From Egibacter rhizosphaerae (GTDB lineage Bacteria; Actinomycetota; Nitriliruptoria; Euzebyales; Egibacteraceae), in NCBI RefSeq assembly GCF_004322855.1, contig NZ_CP036402.1:2418001-2482000 (forward strand): a stretch of DNA of 64,000 nucleotides, written 5' to 3'. The translations under genes were made by a program, and so were the position numbers. This document shows, piece by piece, positions 33,970 through 43,062 of this stretch (its first letter is position 1; each line of letters opens with the position of its first letter). The notes under the pieces are model-generated. The model was not told the origin of the DNA. It did no database searches and saw nothing but the letters and a program-made list of their open reading frames with translations.

Positions 33970-34542
33970 TCATCCGTGAGCAGCGGGAGCGGACCGCGCG
34001 GCGACGGCGCTGCCGGCTACCCACCCGGCCGCGAACGTCAGCACCAGCACGAGGGCGCCCACGAGCCACCCCGGCTTGTAGACCATCAGGGCGACCTGGC
34101 CGACGCCGACCCCGACGAGCGAGTGGACGGGCCCCCAGAGCGCGGGGCTGCGGGCGGCTCGGTGCAACCGCTCGGAAGCGGTCGACTCCCCGAGTTCGGC
34201 GGCCGCCTCGGCGAGCCGGCGGAATCGTCGCTCGCCGACGGCGGGACCGATGGGCACGAGCACGATCAGGCCGACGAGGCCGAGGGTGATGAACGGATTC
34301 GCGAACCCGCCGGCCTCGCCACCCCAGACCGCGCCGGCGAGGTGCCCGCCGGTCAGCAGCGACAGGGCTGCGGAGGCCGCGACGAGCCACCCCGCCGTGC
34401 GGGTGAAGCGCGTCCAGGCGAGGAGCTCGCTCCCGCTTTCGGCGGTGCGCAGACGTGACCCGGCCATCACCTGGGCGAGTCCCCCGGCCACGAGGCCGAT
34501 GGCCGCCAGCACGTGCAGGAACAGCGAGGTGAGGTCGATCAC
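33970..34542 (-). CDS. DUF2269-like membrane protein
   Basis: The 190-residue product has about five membrane helices: residues 3-25, 45-65, 72-95, 135-155 and 160-180. The first helix (LTSLFLHVLAAIGLVAGGLAQV) and the ITLGLVGLIVLVPIGP segment resemble predicted integral membrane proteins of the DUF2269 type. No catalytic residues are evident. The GTG at 34542 has a GGAGGACCCC site, which dismisses the eight extra residues of the longer frame. It lies between two frameshifted genes but appears intact. Confidence 0.7.
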   Translation of the reverse strand: MIDLTSLFLHVLAAIGLVAGGLAQVMAGSRLRTAESGSELLAWTRFTRTAGWLVAASAALSLLTGGHLAGAVWGGEAGGFANPFITLGLVGLIVLVPIGPAVGERRFRRLAEAAAELGESTASERLHRAARSPALWGPVHSLVGVGVGQVALMVYKPGWLVGALVLVLTFAAGWVAGSAVAARSAPAAHG

Positions 34543-34680
34543 GGGGTCCTCCAAGCGCCTGGACACGCTCCGGACGGGGAAGGACGGGCGCGCCGGCTTC
34601 CCGATCCGAGCAGGTTCGCGCCGAGCCTACCGGGGCGCGGACCACCCGACCGCCTGGACGCCGGGGCGCGGACCTCGGGC

Positions 34681-35030
34681 TCAGCCGTCCAGCGCCGACC
34701 AGTCGACGCTCTGGGCGAAGTCGATGAACACGCAGGGTTCGTCACCGACCGTCCACGCGTCGTGCCCCGGCGCGATGACCATCACCTCCCCGGGCCGCCC
34801 TCCGCCGTGCTGCCGTCGTCCATCGCCACGTGCAAGGTGCCGGAGACGATGTAGGCCGCGTGCGGAGCCGTGCACGGGTCTGGCTCGAAGTGCTGCGTGT
34901 ACCGCCAGCCCGGTTCGAACACGAACCGCCACACGCTGACGCCGCTGACGTTGATCCGCTCCGCCGTCGCCTTCTCGACAGGAATGGTCTCGTCTGGTTG
35001 CTCGAACGTGCCGACCTGCACCCCGCTCAT
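34681..35030 (-). pseudogene. Cupin-domain gene with a frameshift
   Basis: The first frame starts at ATG 35030 (GAGGAGG site) and encodes MSGVQVGTFEQPDETIPVEK through WRYTQHFEPDPCTAPHAAYIVSGTLHVAMDDG, a cupin first motif. The rest of the cupin (PGEVMVIAPGHDAWTVGDEPCVFIDF) is in another frame ending at 34681. The junction is the run CCCGGGG near 34795-34801, where one additional base restores the frame. Metal ligands are H33-like and the second-motif histidine (PGHDAW). The catalysed reaction is unknown. Either a pseudogene or a sequencing indel. Confidence 0.8.
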
Positions 35031-35204
35031 CTGCGCCTCCTCACCGAACTCGTTCGCCCCGGCCACCCGTGGTCTTGCCCGGGTGGCCCTCGCGGGAGTG
35101 TCGCAGCCTCTCCCCGGTTGACCAGGGTCGCACGGGGCTCTGGTGCCCCGGGCCCCTGTCGGCCCGGATGGCGCACCGGGGCGTCGGTGGCGGGTCCAAG
35201 AGCG

Positions 35205-35753
35205 TCAGGCCCTTACCGCCGCCGCATGGGGCGGGCCAGCTGCTGGAGAGGAGGCGAGGAAGCCGATCAGCTCCTCGGCGACCGCGTGGGGCTCGATGAC
35301 GGGGGCACCGTGTCCGGCACCGGCGATCTCGCGGACCTCGCTCTCGGCGGTGTGTGCCGCGACGTGGCCGACCGCGTCGGTGAACCAGCGCAGGGGGGTG
35401 CGGCTGCCGTGCAGCAGCAGGACCGGGGCGGTGATCTCGGCGAGGGCCGCGGGACTGGTCGGGCTGAACGCCTCGGGCTGGGACTCGAGCTGGATCTCCT
35501 GCAGCAGGGTCGGGGCGTACGTCGCGACGTCTTCGACGTAACCCGCGGCCTCCAACGTGGCCATCTCTTCGTCGTTGGCTGGCAGGTAGCAGGTGAATCG
35601 GTCGGTCAGGTGCGGCAGCAACGCGGCCCAGTCGAGGTCGCCGTCGCCGGTCTGGCCGTGGACGAGCACCACTGGTGGTCCCTGACCGTGGACGCGGCCG
35701 GCGATCTCGGTGCCATCGACGGAGCGGGCGCGGTGGATCCGGTCGGCGGGCAT
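35205..35753 (-). pseudogene. Alpha/beta hydrolase with an internal deletion
   Basis: The 182-residue product keeps the oxyanion strand PPVVLVHGQTGDGDLDWAALLP and the C-terminal half (TAPVLLLHGSRTPLRWFTDAVGHVAAH, GAGHGAP) of the hydrolase at 14228-15067, but jumps from DRFTCYL directly to PANDEEMATLEAAGY. About 100 residues are lost in frame, including the Gly-x-Ser-x-Gly elbow with the nucleophile. It is therefore unlikely to be an active hydrolase. ATG 35753 matches the paralogue (MPADR) and has GGGGAGG upstream. It is divergent from a TetR regulator. Confidence 0.75.
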
Positions 35754-35796
35754 CTGGAGCACCTCCCCCTGCGAGGCCGAGCCTCACAACCATAGA

Positions 35797-35832
35797 TGGA
35801 ACAACTGTGCGCAAAAGGTGGGACAGGTGTGC
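35797..35832. promoter_or_regulatory. Direct repeats between hydrolase and TetR genes
   Basis: TGGAACAACTGTGC (35797-35810) and TGGGACAGGTGTGC (35819-35832) agree at 11 of 14 positions and lie 22 bp apart, about two helical turns, in the short divergent gap. The second copy abuts TAGCTT (35833-35838), a -10-like box placed seven bases before GTG 35846. They are likely binding sites of the TetR protein. Confidence 0.5.
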
Positions 35833-35845
35833 TAGCTTGTCAAGG

Positions 35846-36532
35846 GTGTCGTCACGAGAGGTGATGGGCCGCGCGATGGACGAACCCCGACGCCGCTCCG
35901 ACGGCGAGCAGACTCATGCGACCATCCTCGAGACCGCCATGCGGCTGGCCTCGATCGAGGGCCTGTCGAGCCTGACCATCGGTCGCCTGGCGCAAGAGGT
36001 CGGGGTGAGCAGGAGCGGGGTGTTCGCCCACTTCCGCTCCAAGCAGCGGTTGCAGCAGGAGACCATCGCCGCCGCGCAAGAGGTCTTCGAACGCGAGGTC
36101 CTCGGGCCGGGGCTCGACGCCCCCGAGGGGCTCGCCCAGCTGGAGGGCTTCTGCGAGGCCTACCTGTCCTACGTCGAGCGGGGGGTGTTCCCCGGCGGCT
36201 GCTTCTTCGCGCAACTACTGGCCGAGTTCGACGGGCCCGACGGGCCGATCCACGACGAGGTCGCCACCTTCCAACAAGGCGGCGTGGCCCTGCTCGAGGG
36301 CCTGATCACCACCGCCCAACAGCAGGGCGAACTCGACGCCGGCGTCGATCCGGGGCAACTGGCGTTCGAGCTCTACGCCGCCCTCGAGCTGGCCAACTAC
36401 TTCTCGACCCTGCACCGCGATCCCGCGATCGTCGACCGAGGCCGCACTGCCGTGCAGGCCACGATCGCCAACGCGCGACCCGCGGCCAGCACCCCCCAAG
36501 CCGACGCGACCGGTCCGACGAACACGGTGTAG
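35846..36532 (+). CDS. TetR/AcrR-family transcriptional regulator
   Basis: The N-terminal helix-turn-helix is clear: THATILETAMRLASIEGLSSLTIGRLAQEVGVSRSGVFAHFRSKQRLQQETI. The C-terminal part (YLSYVERGVFPGGCFFAQLLAEFDG, ELYAALELANYFSTL) resembles the TetR_C_16/YxaF-like ligand domain. GTG 35846 lies seven bases after a TAGCTT -10-like box, so a leaderless transcript is possible; ATG 35864 or 35876 are alternative starts. It is divergent from the deleted alpha/beta hydrolase gene, its probable target. Confidence 0.9.
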   Translation: MSSREVMGRAMDEPRRRSDGEQTHATILETAMRLASIEGLSSLTIGRLAQEVGVSRSGVFAHFRSKQRLQQETIAAAQEVFEREVLGPGLDAPEGLAQLEGFCEAYLSYVERGVFPGGCFFAQLLAEFDGPDGPIHDEVATFQQGGVALLEGLITTAQQQGELDAGVDPGQLAFELYAALELANYFSTLHRDPAIVDRGRTAVQATIANARPAASTPQADATGPTNTV

Positions 36533-36670
36533 CGCTCGGGCTCGAGGGCCTGCACTTCGGCGCGGACCGTTAGATCCGGCGATTGCCGAGCCGGGGCAGC
36601 TCGAGGTCACATGCGCCGCTGGCGAGCGTCCGGGGCCGTCGGGGCCGGCGCGGCAGCCGATGCGACGGGG

Positions 36671-37051
36671 TCACTGGTCCTCGAGGACGGCCAGTGTGTT
36701 GCCGGCAGGGTCGATGAACCAGGCGATGAGTGGGCCGTGGCCTTGCGGCGGGCGGACGATACCTCGGTCGTCCTGGGCGATGTGGTCGTAGCGCAGCAGC
36801 GTGACATCGCGGGCGGCCAGCTCGTCGACTGCCGTGTTGATGTCGTTGACGGGGAAGTTCAGGATCGTGAACGTCGCCGGCACGTGACCGGGTTTGGGAT
36901 AGATCAGGACGTCGGTCCCGCTGCCCAGGTGCAGGGTCGCCAGCCCGTGCTGCTGGGACACCTCGAGCTCGAGCGTGTCGCGGTAGAAGGCCTCGGCCGC
37001 GGCCAGATCGTTGACCGCGAAGCCACTGAACGCACTACTGTTGGTGAACAT
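36671..37051 (-). CDS. VOC-family (glyoxalase-like) protein
   Basis: The 126-residue single-module protein shows the vicinal-oxygen-chelate pattern: SAFSGFAVNDLAAAEAFYRDTLELEV, LHLGSGTDVLIYPKP, FPVNDINTAVDELAARDV and FIDPAGNTLAVLE. These beta-alpha-beta-beta-beta proteins include glyoxalases, dioxygenases and antibiotic-binding proteins. The usual metal ligands are not all obvious. ATG 37051 has a GAGGAGG site about nine bases upstream. It is divergent from a sigma-factor gene. Confidence 0.9.
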   Translation of the reverse strand: MFTNSSAFSGFAVNDLAAAEAFYRDTLELEVSQQHGLATLHLGSGTDVLIYPKPGHVPATFTILNFPVNDINTAVDELAARDVTLLRYDHIAQDDRGIVRPPQGHGPLIAWFIDPAGNTLAVLEDQ

Positions 37052-37378
37052 CTCAGGCGCCTCCTCAGGGGGTTTGCATCGCGGCACACGGTGCGCGTCG
37101 GACACGTCGTCGCGGTGGTCGGACGTCGCCGCCTCACTTTGAGACGGATCCGCACGGTTGGGCGAACTCATCGCGCGAAGACCGTGGAGGCCGACGTCGG
37201 CGGGTGTACAGGGCTTGTAGATGTGCCCATGCGCAACTCCACCATCGTCGGTCGGCACGTTCCGTCGATGTGGACCCGTCGGAGTCCCCGGATTCATCCA
37301 TACGGTCTCGACCGATGAGTTCCGGGCCGCTGCGCGGGTCTATCCCATCCAAGAGACACCAGCGGCAAGGGGTCTTGG
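37052..37378. other. 327-bp divergent intergenic region
   Basis: This lies between the VOC gene and the sigma-factor gene and should contain both promoters. I find no reading frame with protein-like composition, no RNA gene and no strong inverted repeat. Confidence 0.4.
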
Positions 37379-38452
37379 ATGGGCACGGGGGTCTCGCACG
37401 AGGAGACGACACGGGCGCAGCGCCGGGAGCGCGCACGGCTGGACGCTGCTCACAGCGGCGACGAGCGCGCGTTCGTGGACTTGGTCGCGCCGTACCGGCG
37501 GGAACTGCACGCCCACTGCTACCGGATGCTGGGATCGGTTCACGACGCCGATGAGGCGCTCCAGGAGACGTTGGTGCGGGCGTGGCGAGGTCTTCCGGGG
37601 TTCTTGGGCCGAAGCTCTCTACGGACGTGGCTGCACAAGATCGCCACCAACGCCAGTCTGCGCCTGCTCGAGCAGCGTTCTCGGCGAGCCCTTCCTGTCG
37701 ACTACGGACCGGCCGCCGATCCCCATGACGCCGAGTGGTGGGCCGTCGAGGCCGGCTGGGTGGAGCCCTACCCGTCCGATCGGCTCCATGTGGACACGGG
37801 CCGTGCCGGACCGGCTGCGCGGTATGAGCGCACCGAGAGCGTCGAGCTGGCCTTCGTTGCGGCGGTCCAGCACCTGCCGCCCAATCAACGCGCGGTACTG
37901 GTTCTTCGGGAAGTCCTCGGGTTCTCAGCTAAAGAGACCGCCGCGGCGCTGGAGACGACAGTGGCGGCGGTGAACAGTGCCCTGCAGCGCGCCCGCGGCA
38001 CCCTCCGGCGGCGTCTGCCCGAGCGCAGCCAGCAGGCGAGCCTGCGCACGCTCGGCGACGTCCGGCTGCGCGAGCTCGTGCAGGGCTACGTCGACGCCTG
38101 GGAGCGGGGCGACGCCGCAGCGATCCTGGACCTCCTCGCCGAGGACGCCACATTCTCCATGCCGCCGTTTGCGGCCTGGTACCGCGGTCGTGAGGCCATC
38201 GCCGCGTTCCTGCCCCGAGGGCCGCTGCGCGAACGATGGCGCCTGCTTCCGGTTCGCGCCAACGCGCAGCTTGCCTTCGGCTGCTACCGCTGGAACAGCG
38301 ACGAGCGGAGCTACGTCGCCCACTCAATCGACGTGGTCGCCGTGGCCGAGAGGCGCATCGATCAGATCACCGCGTTCCTGGACGCCGGGTTGCTCGCCGA
38401 CTTCGATTTGCCGCCCAGGCTGCACACCGGCGTCGCGGCAGCCGCTCCGTAG
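37379..38452 (+). CDS. ECF sigma factor with SnoaL-like C-terminal domain (SigX5-like)
   Basis: The 357-residue protein has sigma region 2 at about 30-95 (YRRELHAHCYRMLGSVHDADEALQETLVRAWRGL), region 4 at about 160-215 (LPPNQRAVLVLREVLGFSAKETAAALETTVAAVNSALQRAR) and a SnoaL/NTF2-like domain at about 230-345 (YVDAWERGDAAAILDLLAEDATFSMPPFAAWYRG). This layout is that of the ECF41/SigX5 type, where the C-terminal domain tunes polymerase binding. No anti-sigma gene is adjacent. ATG 37379 has an AAGGGG site. The divergent VOC gene and the downstream MFS gene are possible targets. Confidence 0.92.
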   Translation: MGTGVSHEETTRAQRRERARLDAAHSGDERAFVDLVAPYRRELHAHCYRMLGSVHDADEALQETLVRAWRGLPGFLGRSSLRTWLHKIATNASLRLLEQRSRRALPVDYGPAADPHDAEWWAVEAGWVEPYPSDRLHVDTGRAGPAARYERTESVELAFVAAVQHLPPNQRAVLVLREVLGFSAKETAAALETTVAAVNSALQRARGTLRRRLPERSQQASLRTLGDVRLRELVQGYVDAWERGDAAAILDLLAEDATFSMPPFAAWYRGREAIAAFLPRGPLRERWRLLPVRANAQLAFGCYRWNSDERSYVAHSIDVVAVAERRIDQITAFLDAGLLADFDLPPRLHTGVAAAAP

Positions 38453-38613
38453 GCGCCACCCTGTCGCTGCCGGGTCGAGACGCGAGCTCGGCGCCCTCAG
38501 GGGCCCCACCTCCGGTAATCGGGGCCCGGGAATCGCCCGCGCAGCCGATGAACTCTCCCACCCGGGCCGGATCTGCCTACGCGACTGCAAGTCGACACGG
38601 GAGACGTGGAATC

Positions 38614-40040
38614 ATGATGAGCGAGCAGCCCCCTGCACGGGGGCGCAAGGCACGTGAGACGGATCCCGGCCCTCGTCGCGGGTGGGGGCTGGTCGTGTTG
38701 TGCGCGGCGTTCTTCGTTGTCGTCAGCGACAGCACGATCGTGTACACCGCCCTGCCAGCGATCGAGAGGGAACTGGGGTTCTCGCCCGGGCGCGTGCAGT
38801 GGGTGATCATCGCGTACGCCCTGACGTCGGGTGGGCTTCTGCTGCTCGGCGGCCGTTGCGCCGATCTCCTCGGACACCGCCGCGTGTTCACCTCCGGGGT
38901 CGGTGCCTTCACGGGCGCGTCGCTGCTGTGCGGCCTGGCCTGGTCGAGCGGCGTTCTGGTCGCCGCTCGGGTGATCGAGGGCCTCGGCGCGGCGGTCATG
39001 GTGCCCGCCGCCCTATCGCTGCTCATAAGAACCTTCCCGGAAGGTGCCGAGCGCAACAAGGCACTCGGCGTCTGGGGATCGCTGGGCGGCATCGGCGCCA
39101 CTGCCGGCCTGCTGCTCGGTGGGCCGCTCACCGACGGGCTGGGATGGCCATGGATCTTCTTCCTCAACATCCCAGTCGGTGGGGCCGTGCTAGCGCTGGC
39201 CCCGCGACTGCTGCCCGATTCACGCGACCCGCGTCACCAGAACAGCCTCGACATCCCCGGGGCGCTCACGATCACCCTGGCGCTGCTCACGCTCATCTAC
39301 GCCGTGGTCGAAGCGCCCAATGTCGGGTGGACGGCAGCCCGTACCGTCGCACTGCTGGGCGTCGCCGTGGCGCTGGCGGGCCTGTTCGTGCTCGTCGAGC
39401 GCCGCGCAACCGCCCCCTCGTACCGCTGCGCATCTTCCGCTCGAGGACGCTGGTCGGGGGCAACCTCGTGGTGCTGACCGCGGGCATGGCCGTCGACGGT
39501 GTGTTGTTCACCTTCACCCTGTTCGCCCAGCAGGTCCTCGGGTATTCGGCCGTCCGATTCGCCTTGGCCATGGCCGTCATGACCGTGACGTCGTTCGTCG
39601 GCGTGTTCGTCGGACAGGGCCTCGTGACCCGAGCCGGACCCCAGCGTGTGGCCTTGGCTGGGATCACGCTGATCGGATTCGGGTCCGTCCTGTTGGCTCA
39701 GGGGACTGCGGGCGAGGCGTTCATCGGCGTGCACATCCTCGGCTTGGTCGTGTTCGGCGCAGGGCTGGGAGCCGCCTTCGTCGCCGCCCAGATCGCCGCG
39801 CTGACCGGCGTCGCCGAACGCGACGCGGGATTGGCCTCAGGAGTCGAGGAGACCACATTCACGATCGGCAACGCACTGGGCGTTGCGATCCTGTCCACCA
39901 TCGCGATCTCCCAGCCGGGGCCCCTGACCGGAACGCGCGCAGCCTTCGCTGGTGCCGCGGTGATCGCCACGCTCGGAGGGGTCGCAGCGTTGACACTGTT
40001 GCGACAGACGCGGCCCCGCCAGGAACGCCCAATCGACTAG
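38614..40040 (+). pseudogene. MFS drug exporter (EmrB/QacA-like) with a frameshift
   Basis: Two frames together give a 14-helix exporter of about 475 residues. The first runs from the ATG at 38614/38617 through motif A-like GGRCADLLGHRRVF and motif C-like LGGIGATAGLLLGGPLTDGLGW to LVERRATAP. The second continues PLVPLRIFRSRTLVGGNLVVLTAGM to the stop at 40040. The switch falls in a run of five C at 39413-39417; one more C restores the frame. It lies between a sigma factor and a TetR regulator. A sequencing error in a homopolymer is as likely as true decay. Confidence 0.88.
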
Positions 40041-40181
40041 CACGAGGGCCGCTCCCGTCATCACGTTGGAAAACGCACACCAACCCGACGAGAGGCGATC
40101 CTGGCCGACTCGGTGGGCCTCGCCCGTCCCGTCGGCAACGGCCCGTGTGGCCCTGAGCCGAACCAGCCGAGCACTGCGCCG

Positions 40182-40868
40182 CTACTGGGCTGATCGCGGT
40201 TGGTAGATGCGCAGGAACGCGTCGACGCCCTCGGTCACGAGATCGTCGACGTCGGCGTCGTCGAGGTCGAGGACGCCGAAGAACGACCGTGATTGGGGCG
40301 GGTTGCACACCAGGGCGGTGAGGTGTCGCGCGGCGACGGTGCTGTCGGCGATGTCGAGCAGGCCGGCGGCGGTGAGCGCGTCGAGTCGTTCAGCTAAGGC
40401 GTCCTGGCTCGGGCCGGCACCGGCGGTGCGCCAGGCGTCGATCACCTCGGGCATGTGGGTCGCTTCGGCGATCACGAGCCGCAGCAGCGCGGCGTGGTCG
40501 GGGAACAGCACGGTCGTGTGCACCCAGTCGCGACCGAACCGCACGAGTGTCTCGCGCAGGTCATCCGGTCTCACGTCGGCCAGGTGCCATTCGAGGAGCG
40601 CCAGGAACTCGTCGAGGACCGGCGCCACTGTGTCGGCCAGAACCGCGAGGAACAGCGCCTGCTTGTCGGGGAAGTGGTTGTAGACGGTGCGCTTGGACAC
40701 CGACGCCGCCTCGGCGATCGCGTCCATGCTCGCCCGCGTGAAGCCCTCCCGCAGGAACATCGTGCGGGCCGCATCGACGATCGCCCAGCGCTTGGTAGGC
40801 CCTCTACGCACCCCGGTCGCGGTCAACTGGCTTTTGACCTCCGCTTTCGTTGCAGATGTAAACTGCAC
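40182..40868 (-). CDS. TetR-family transcriptional regulator
   Basis: The 228-residue protein has the HTH AIVDAARTMFLREGFTRASMDAIAEAASVSKRTVYNHFPDKQALF and a TetR_C_7-like (AefR) C-terminal domain (GFVHTTVLFPDHAALLRLVIAEA-like stretch, then VCNPPQSRSFFGV). GTG 40868 lies five bases after a TAAACT -10-like box, suggesting a leaderless transcript, and both elements lie within the perfect dyad at 40857-40881. This geometry implies strong autorepression. It converges with the MFS gene and is divergent from the oxidoreductase at 41107. Confidence 0.9.
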   Translation of the reverse strand: MQFTSATKAEVKSQLTATGVRRGPTKRWAIVDAARTMFLREGFTRASMDAIAEAASVSKRTVYNHFPDKQALFLAVLADTVAPVLDEFLALLEWHLADVRPDDLRETLVRFGRDWVHTTVLFPDHAALLRLVIAEATHMPEVIDAWRTAGAGPSQDALAERLDALTAAGLLDIADSTVAARHLTALVCNPPQSRSFFGVLDLDDADVDDLVTEGVDAFLRIYQPRSAQ

Positions 40869-40881
40869 GGTGTAGTTTACA
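40857..40881. promoter_or_regulatory. Perfect dyad TGTAAACT-N9-AGTTTACA, TetR operator
   Basis: Eight-base arms at 40857-40864 and 40874-40881 are perfectly complementary around nine bases. The dyad overlaps the TetR start codon (40868) and, on the minus strand, its TAAACT -10-like box, so a bound dimer would block initiation directly. Confidence 0.8.
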
Positions 40882-41106
40882 GCTCGATGAGCCGGCCTGG
40901 ACGACCATCCCGCGACCCGCGGTCACCATCCGCGACACCCTCAGCTTCCACTGGGCGCACCGTCAGTTCGGCCCCGACGGGTCGCTGCGGGATCCCTCCG
41001 GTCGCAGCCACCAAGACGCTCCTCGACCAGCTCACCTGGTGGGCACGCGCGCTGCGCGACGCGCGGCAGGCACGCCCCTATGCGTCCTGATCGTGAGGTT
41101 GCCGTG

Positions 41107-42063
41107 ATGAGCATCGTCGTGGTGTTCGACCGCTACGGGCCTCCCGAGGTGCTGCGGCCCGCCAGCGTCGACGTCCCCGCGCCCGGTACGGGCGAGGTGC
41201 GCGTCCGCGTCATCACCGCCGGTGTCAACCCAGTCGACGCCAAGGTCCGGCGCGGTGACCTCGCCCACGTCATGGACCCGACCTTCCCCCAGACCCTCGG
41301 TAACGAGTTCGCCGGCATCGTCGAAGCCGCCGGCGCCGACGTCACGGATCTCAAGCGGGGACAGGACGTGCTCGGGTTCACCACGCTCACCGCCTACGCC
41401 GAATCCGTCACCGTCCCCGTCGGCGACGTGACCCCCAAGCCGGACGCACTGCCCTGGCGCGTCGCCGGTGCGCTGTCGGCCGCAGGTCAGATGGCCCACC
41501 ACGCCATCGACACACTCGAGGTCGGCCCGGGCGACACGCTCCTCGTGCACGCCGCCGCCGGTGGCGTCGGCACCGTCGCCGTCCAGCTCGCACGCCGGCG
41601 CGGCGCCACGGTCCTCGGCACCGCAAGTCCCCGCAACCACGACTACCTGCGCTCCCTCGGGGCACTCCCGATCAGCTACGGGGCCGGGCTCACCGACCGG
41701 ATCCGCGACCAGGCACCACACGGCGTCGACGCCGTCCTCGACGCCGCCGGCCGCGGCGCGCTCGACGCCTCGCAGCCGGTCGCCGCCGACCCCGCGCGCA
41801 TCGTCACCACCGTCGACGACACCGCTGCGGCGCGGCTCGAGGCGCAGCGCCTGCGCGGCGCCCGCTCCGCCACCGTACTCGCCGAACTCGCCGGCCTGGC
41901 CGCCGCCGGCGACCTGCAGCTACCGATCCATTTGTCCGTCCCCCTCCGCGACGCCGCCCGCGCCCACCGCGTCATAGGCGGCGGCCACCTTCGGGGCAAG
42001 GTCGTCCTCGAGGTCTCACCACCAGCAAGGCACGGCGGCACCGAGCCCTGGCATGACTCATGA
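41107..42063 (+). CDS. NADP-dependent oxidoreductase (MDR family)
   Basis: The 318-residue protein is a zinc-independent medium-chain dehydrogenase/quinone reductase: VRVRVITAGVNPVDAKVRRG, TLGNEFAGIVEAAGADV, and the nucleotide motif AAAGGVGTVAVQLARRRGATVLGT. ATG 41107 has a GAGG site upstream; nine residues of the longer open frame are discarded. It resembles the gene at 26337-27266 in length and layout. The dyad and TetR gene lie 230 bp upstream on the other strand, so it may be that regulator's target. The organic substrate is unknown. Confidence 0.9.
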   Translation: MSIVVVFDRYGPPEVLRPASVDVPAPGTGEVRVRVITAGVNPVDAKVRRGDLAHVMDPTFPQTLGNEFAGIVEAAGADVTDLKRGQDVLGFTTLTAYAESVTVPVGDVTPKPDALPWRVAGALSAAGQMAHHAIDTLEVGPGDTLLVHAAAGGVGTVAVQLARRRGATVLGTASPRNHDYLRSLGALPISYGAGLTDRIRDQAPHGVDAVLDAAGRGALDASQPVAADPARIVTTVDDTAAARLEAQRLRGARSATVLAELAGLAAAGDLQLPIHLSVPLRDAARAHRVIGGGHLRGKVVLEVSPPARHGGTEPWHDS

Positions 42064-42092
42064 CCGGTCATCGGGCCGGACGCAGGCCGGTC

Positions 42093-42737
42093 TCAATCGT
42101 CGCGCCCGGCACCGCGATCGGGTGCACTCATGTCCCCCGAGCCGGGCGTGCCATCGGCGAGCCCGTAGCGCAGGAGCACGATGCCATTCGGACTGGCTGC
42201 GGGCGGTTCGAGGAGGATGACGTTCGTGGGCACCGCGCCGCCGTCGAACACCTTCTTCCCGACACCGAGCACGATCGGGTGCACCCAGAGGTCGAGGCGG
42301 TCGAAGAGCTTCTCGCGCAGCAGGGTCTGCACGAGGTTCAGGCTCCCGACGACCTTCACGTGCTCGTGCCGGTCGCGGATCTCGCGCACCGCGTCGGCCA
42401 GTTCTGGGCCGAGCTGCGTGGAGCCGGCCCACGAAAGGTCAGGCTTGCCGCGGGAGGCGACGTACTTGGGGACGCCGTTGAAGATCGTGGCGATCTCATC
42501 GTCCTCGCTGCCCCCCTGGTACGGCCAGTACGCGGCGAAGATGTCATACGTTCGCCGGCCGAGTAGAAGAGCGTCCGTGCCTTCGTACGCGGCACCGACC
42601 TGCGTAGCGGCGACCTCGTCCAGCAGGGGCGCCTGCCAGCCGCCCAAGGGGAACCCGACCGGGTCCTCGTCGGGGCCGCCAGGTGACTGCCCGACGAGGT
42701 CGAGTGTTGCGAACAGCTCGATGTCAATGAGTCCCAT
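42093..42737 (-). CDS. Dihydrofolate-reductase-like (RibD_C) family protein
   Basis: The 214-residue protein has the RibD_C/DHFR-like pattern of YyaP/YwjB proteins: IDIELFATLDLVGQSPGGPDEDP, GTDALLLGRRTYDIFAAYWP, KYVASRG, VKVVGSLNLVQTLLREKLFDRLDLWVHPIVLG. Such proteins bind NADPH-like cofactors but are rarely true DHFRs. ATG 42737 is used; a GTG one codon earlier is equally possible. It converges with the oxidoreductase. A second family member lies at 46309-46881. Confidence 0.88.
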   Translation of the reverse strand: MGLIDIELFATLDLVGQSPGGPDEDPVGFPLGGWQAPLLDEVAATQVGAAYEGTDALLLGRRTYDIFAAYWPYQGGSEDDEIATIFNGVPKYVASRGKPDLSWAGSTQLGPELADAVREIRDRHEHVKVVGSLNLVQTLLREKLFDRLDLWVHPIVLGVGKKVFDGGAVPTNVILLEPPAASPNGIVLLRYGLADGTPGSGDMSAPDRGAGRDD

Positions 42738-43062
42738 CACTTACTCCGGCGAGGTAGTTGCCTCGGTCGGGAGGTTGGACCTGTGGGCACGCTCAGACTC
42801 ATCGCTTCGACTGGGACCCAGACTCGCCGAGGCAGCCGACCTTCATGCCGTGACTCGAGTCGCCGTGGCTCAGCTCGTCACCCTGCCGAATCACGGGACG
42901 CGATCTAACCCTGTGCGGGTCCCTTCTGACACCCCCGGAGGCGAAACCCATGGAACCGCTACCGGCAGGTCATATCAGCCGGGTAGGCCGGACACGGGGG
43001 CAGTTGAACAGCTGACGGGGCCGCGGCGAGCTGAGCAGCCACTTGGCGCCCTGAGGGCTACG
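42738..43062. other. 325-bp intergenic region at the left edge of the accessory region
   Basis: No credible gene is visible. At 42745-42781 the sequence TCCGGCGAGG...GGTTGGACC resembles the ends of the 46-bp repeat described elsewhere in this table, in opposite orientation and about nine bases shorter. The rest should contain the hicBA promoter; I cannot place it with confidence. Confidence 0.35.
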
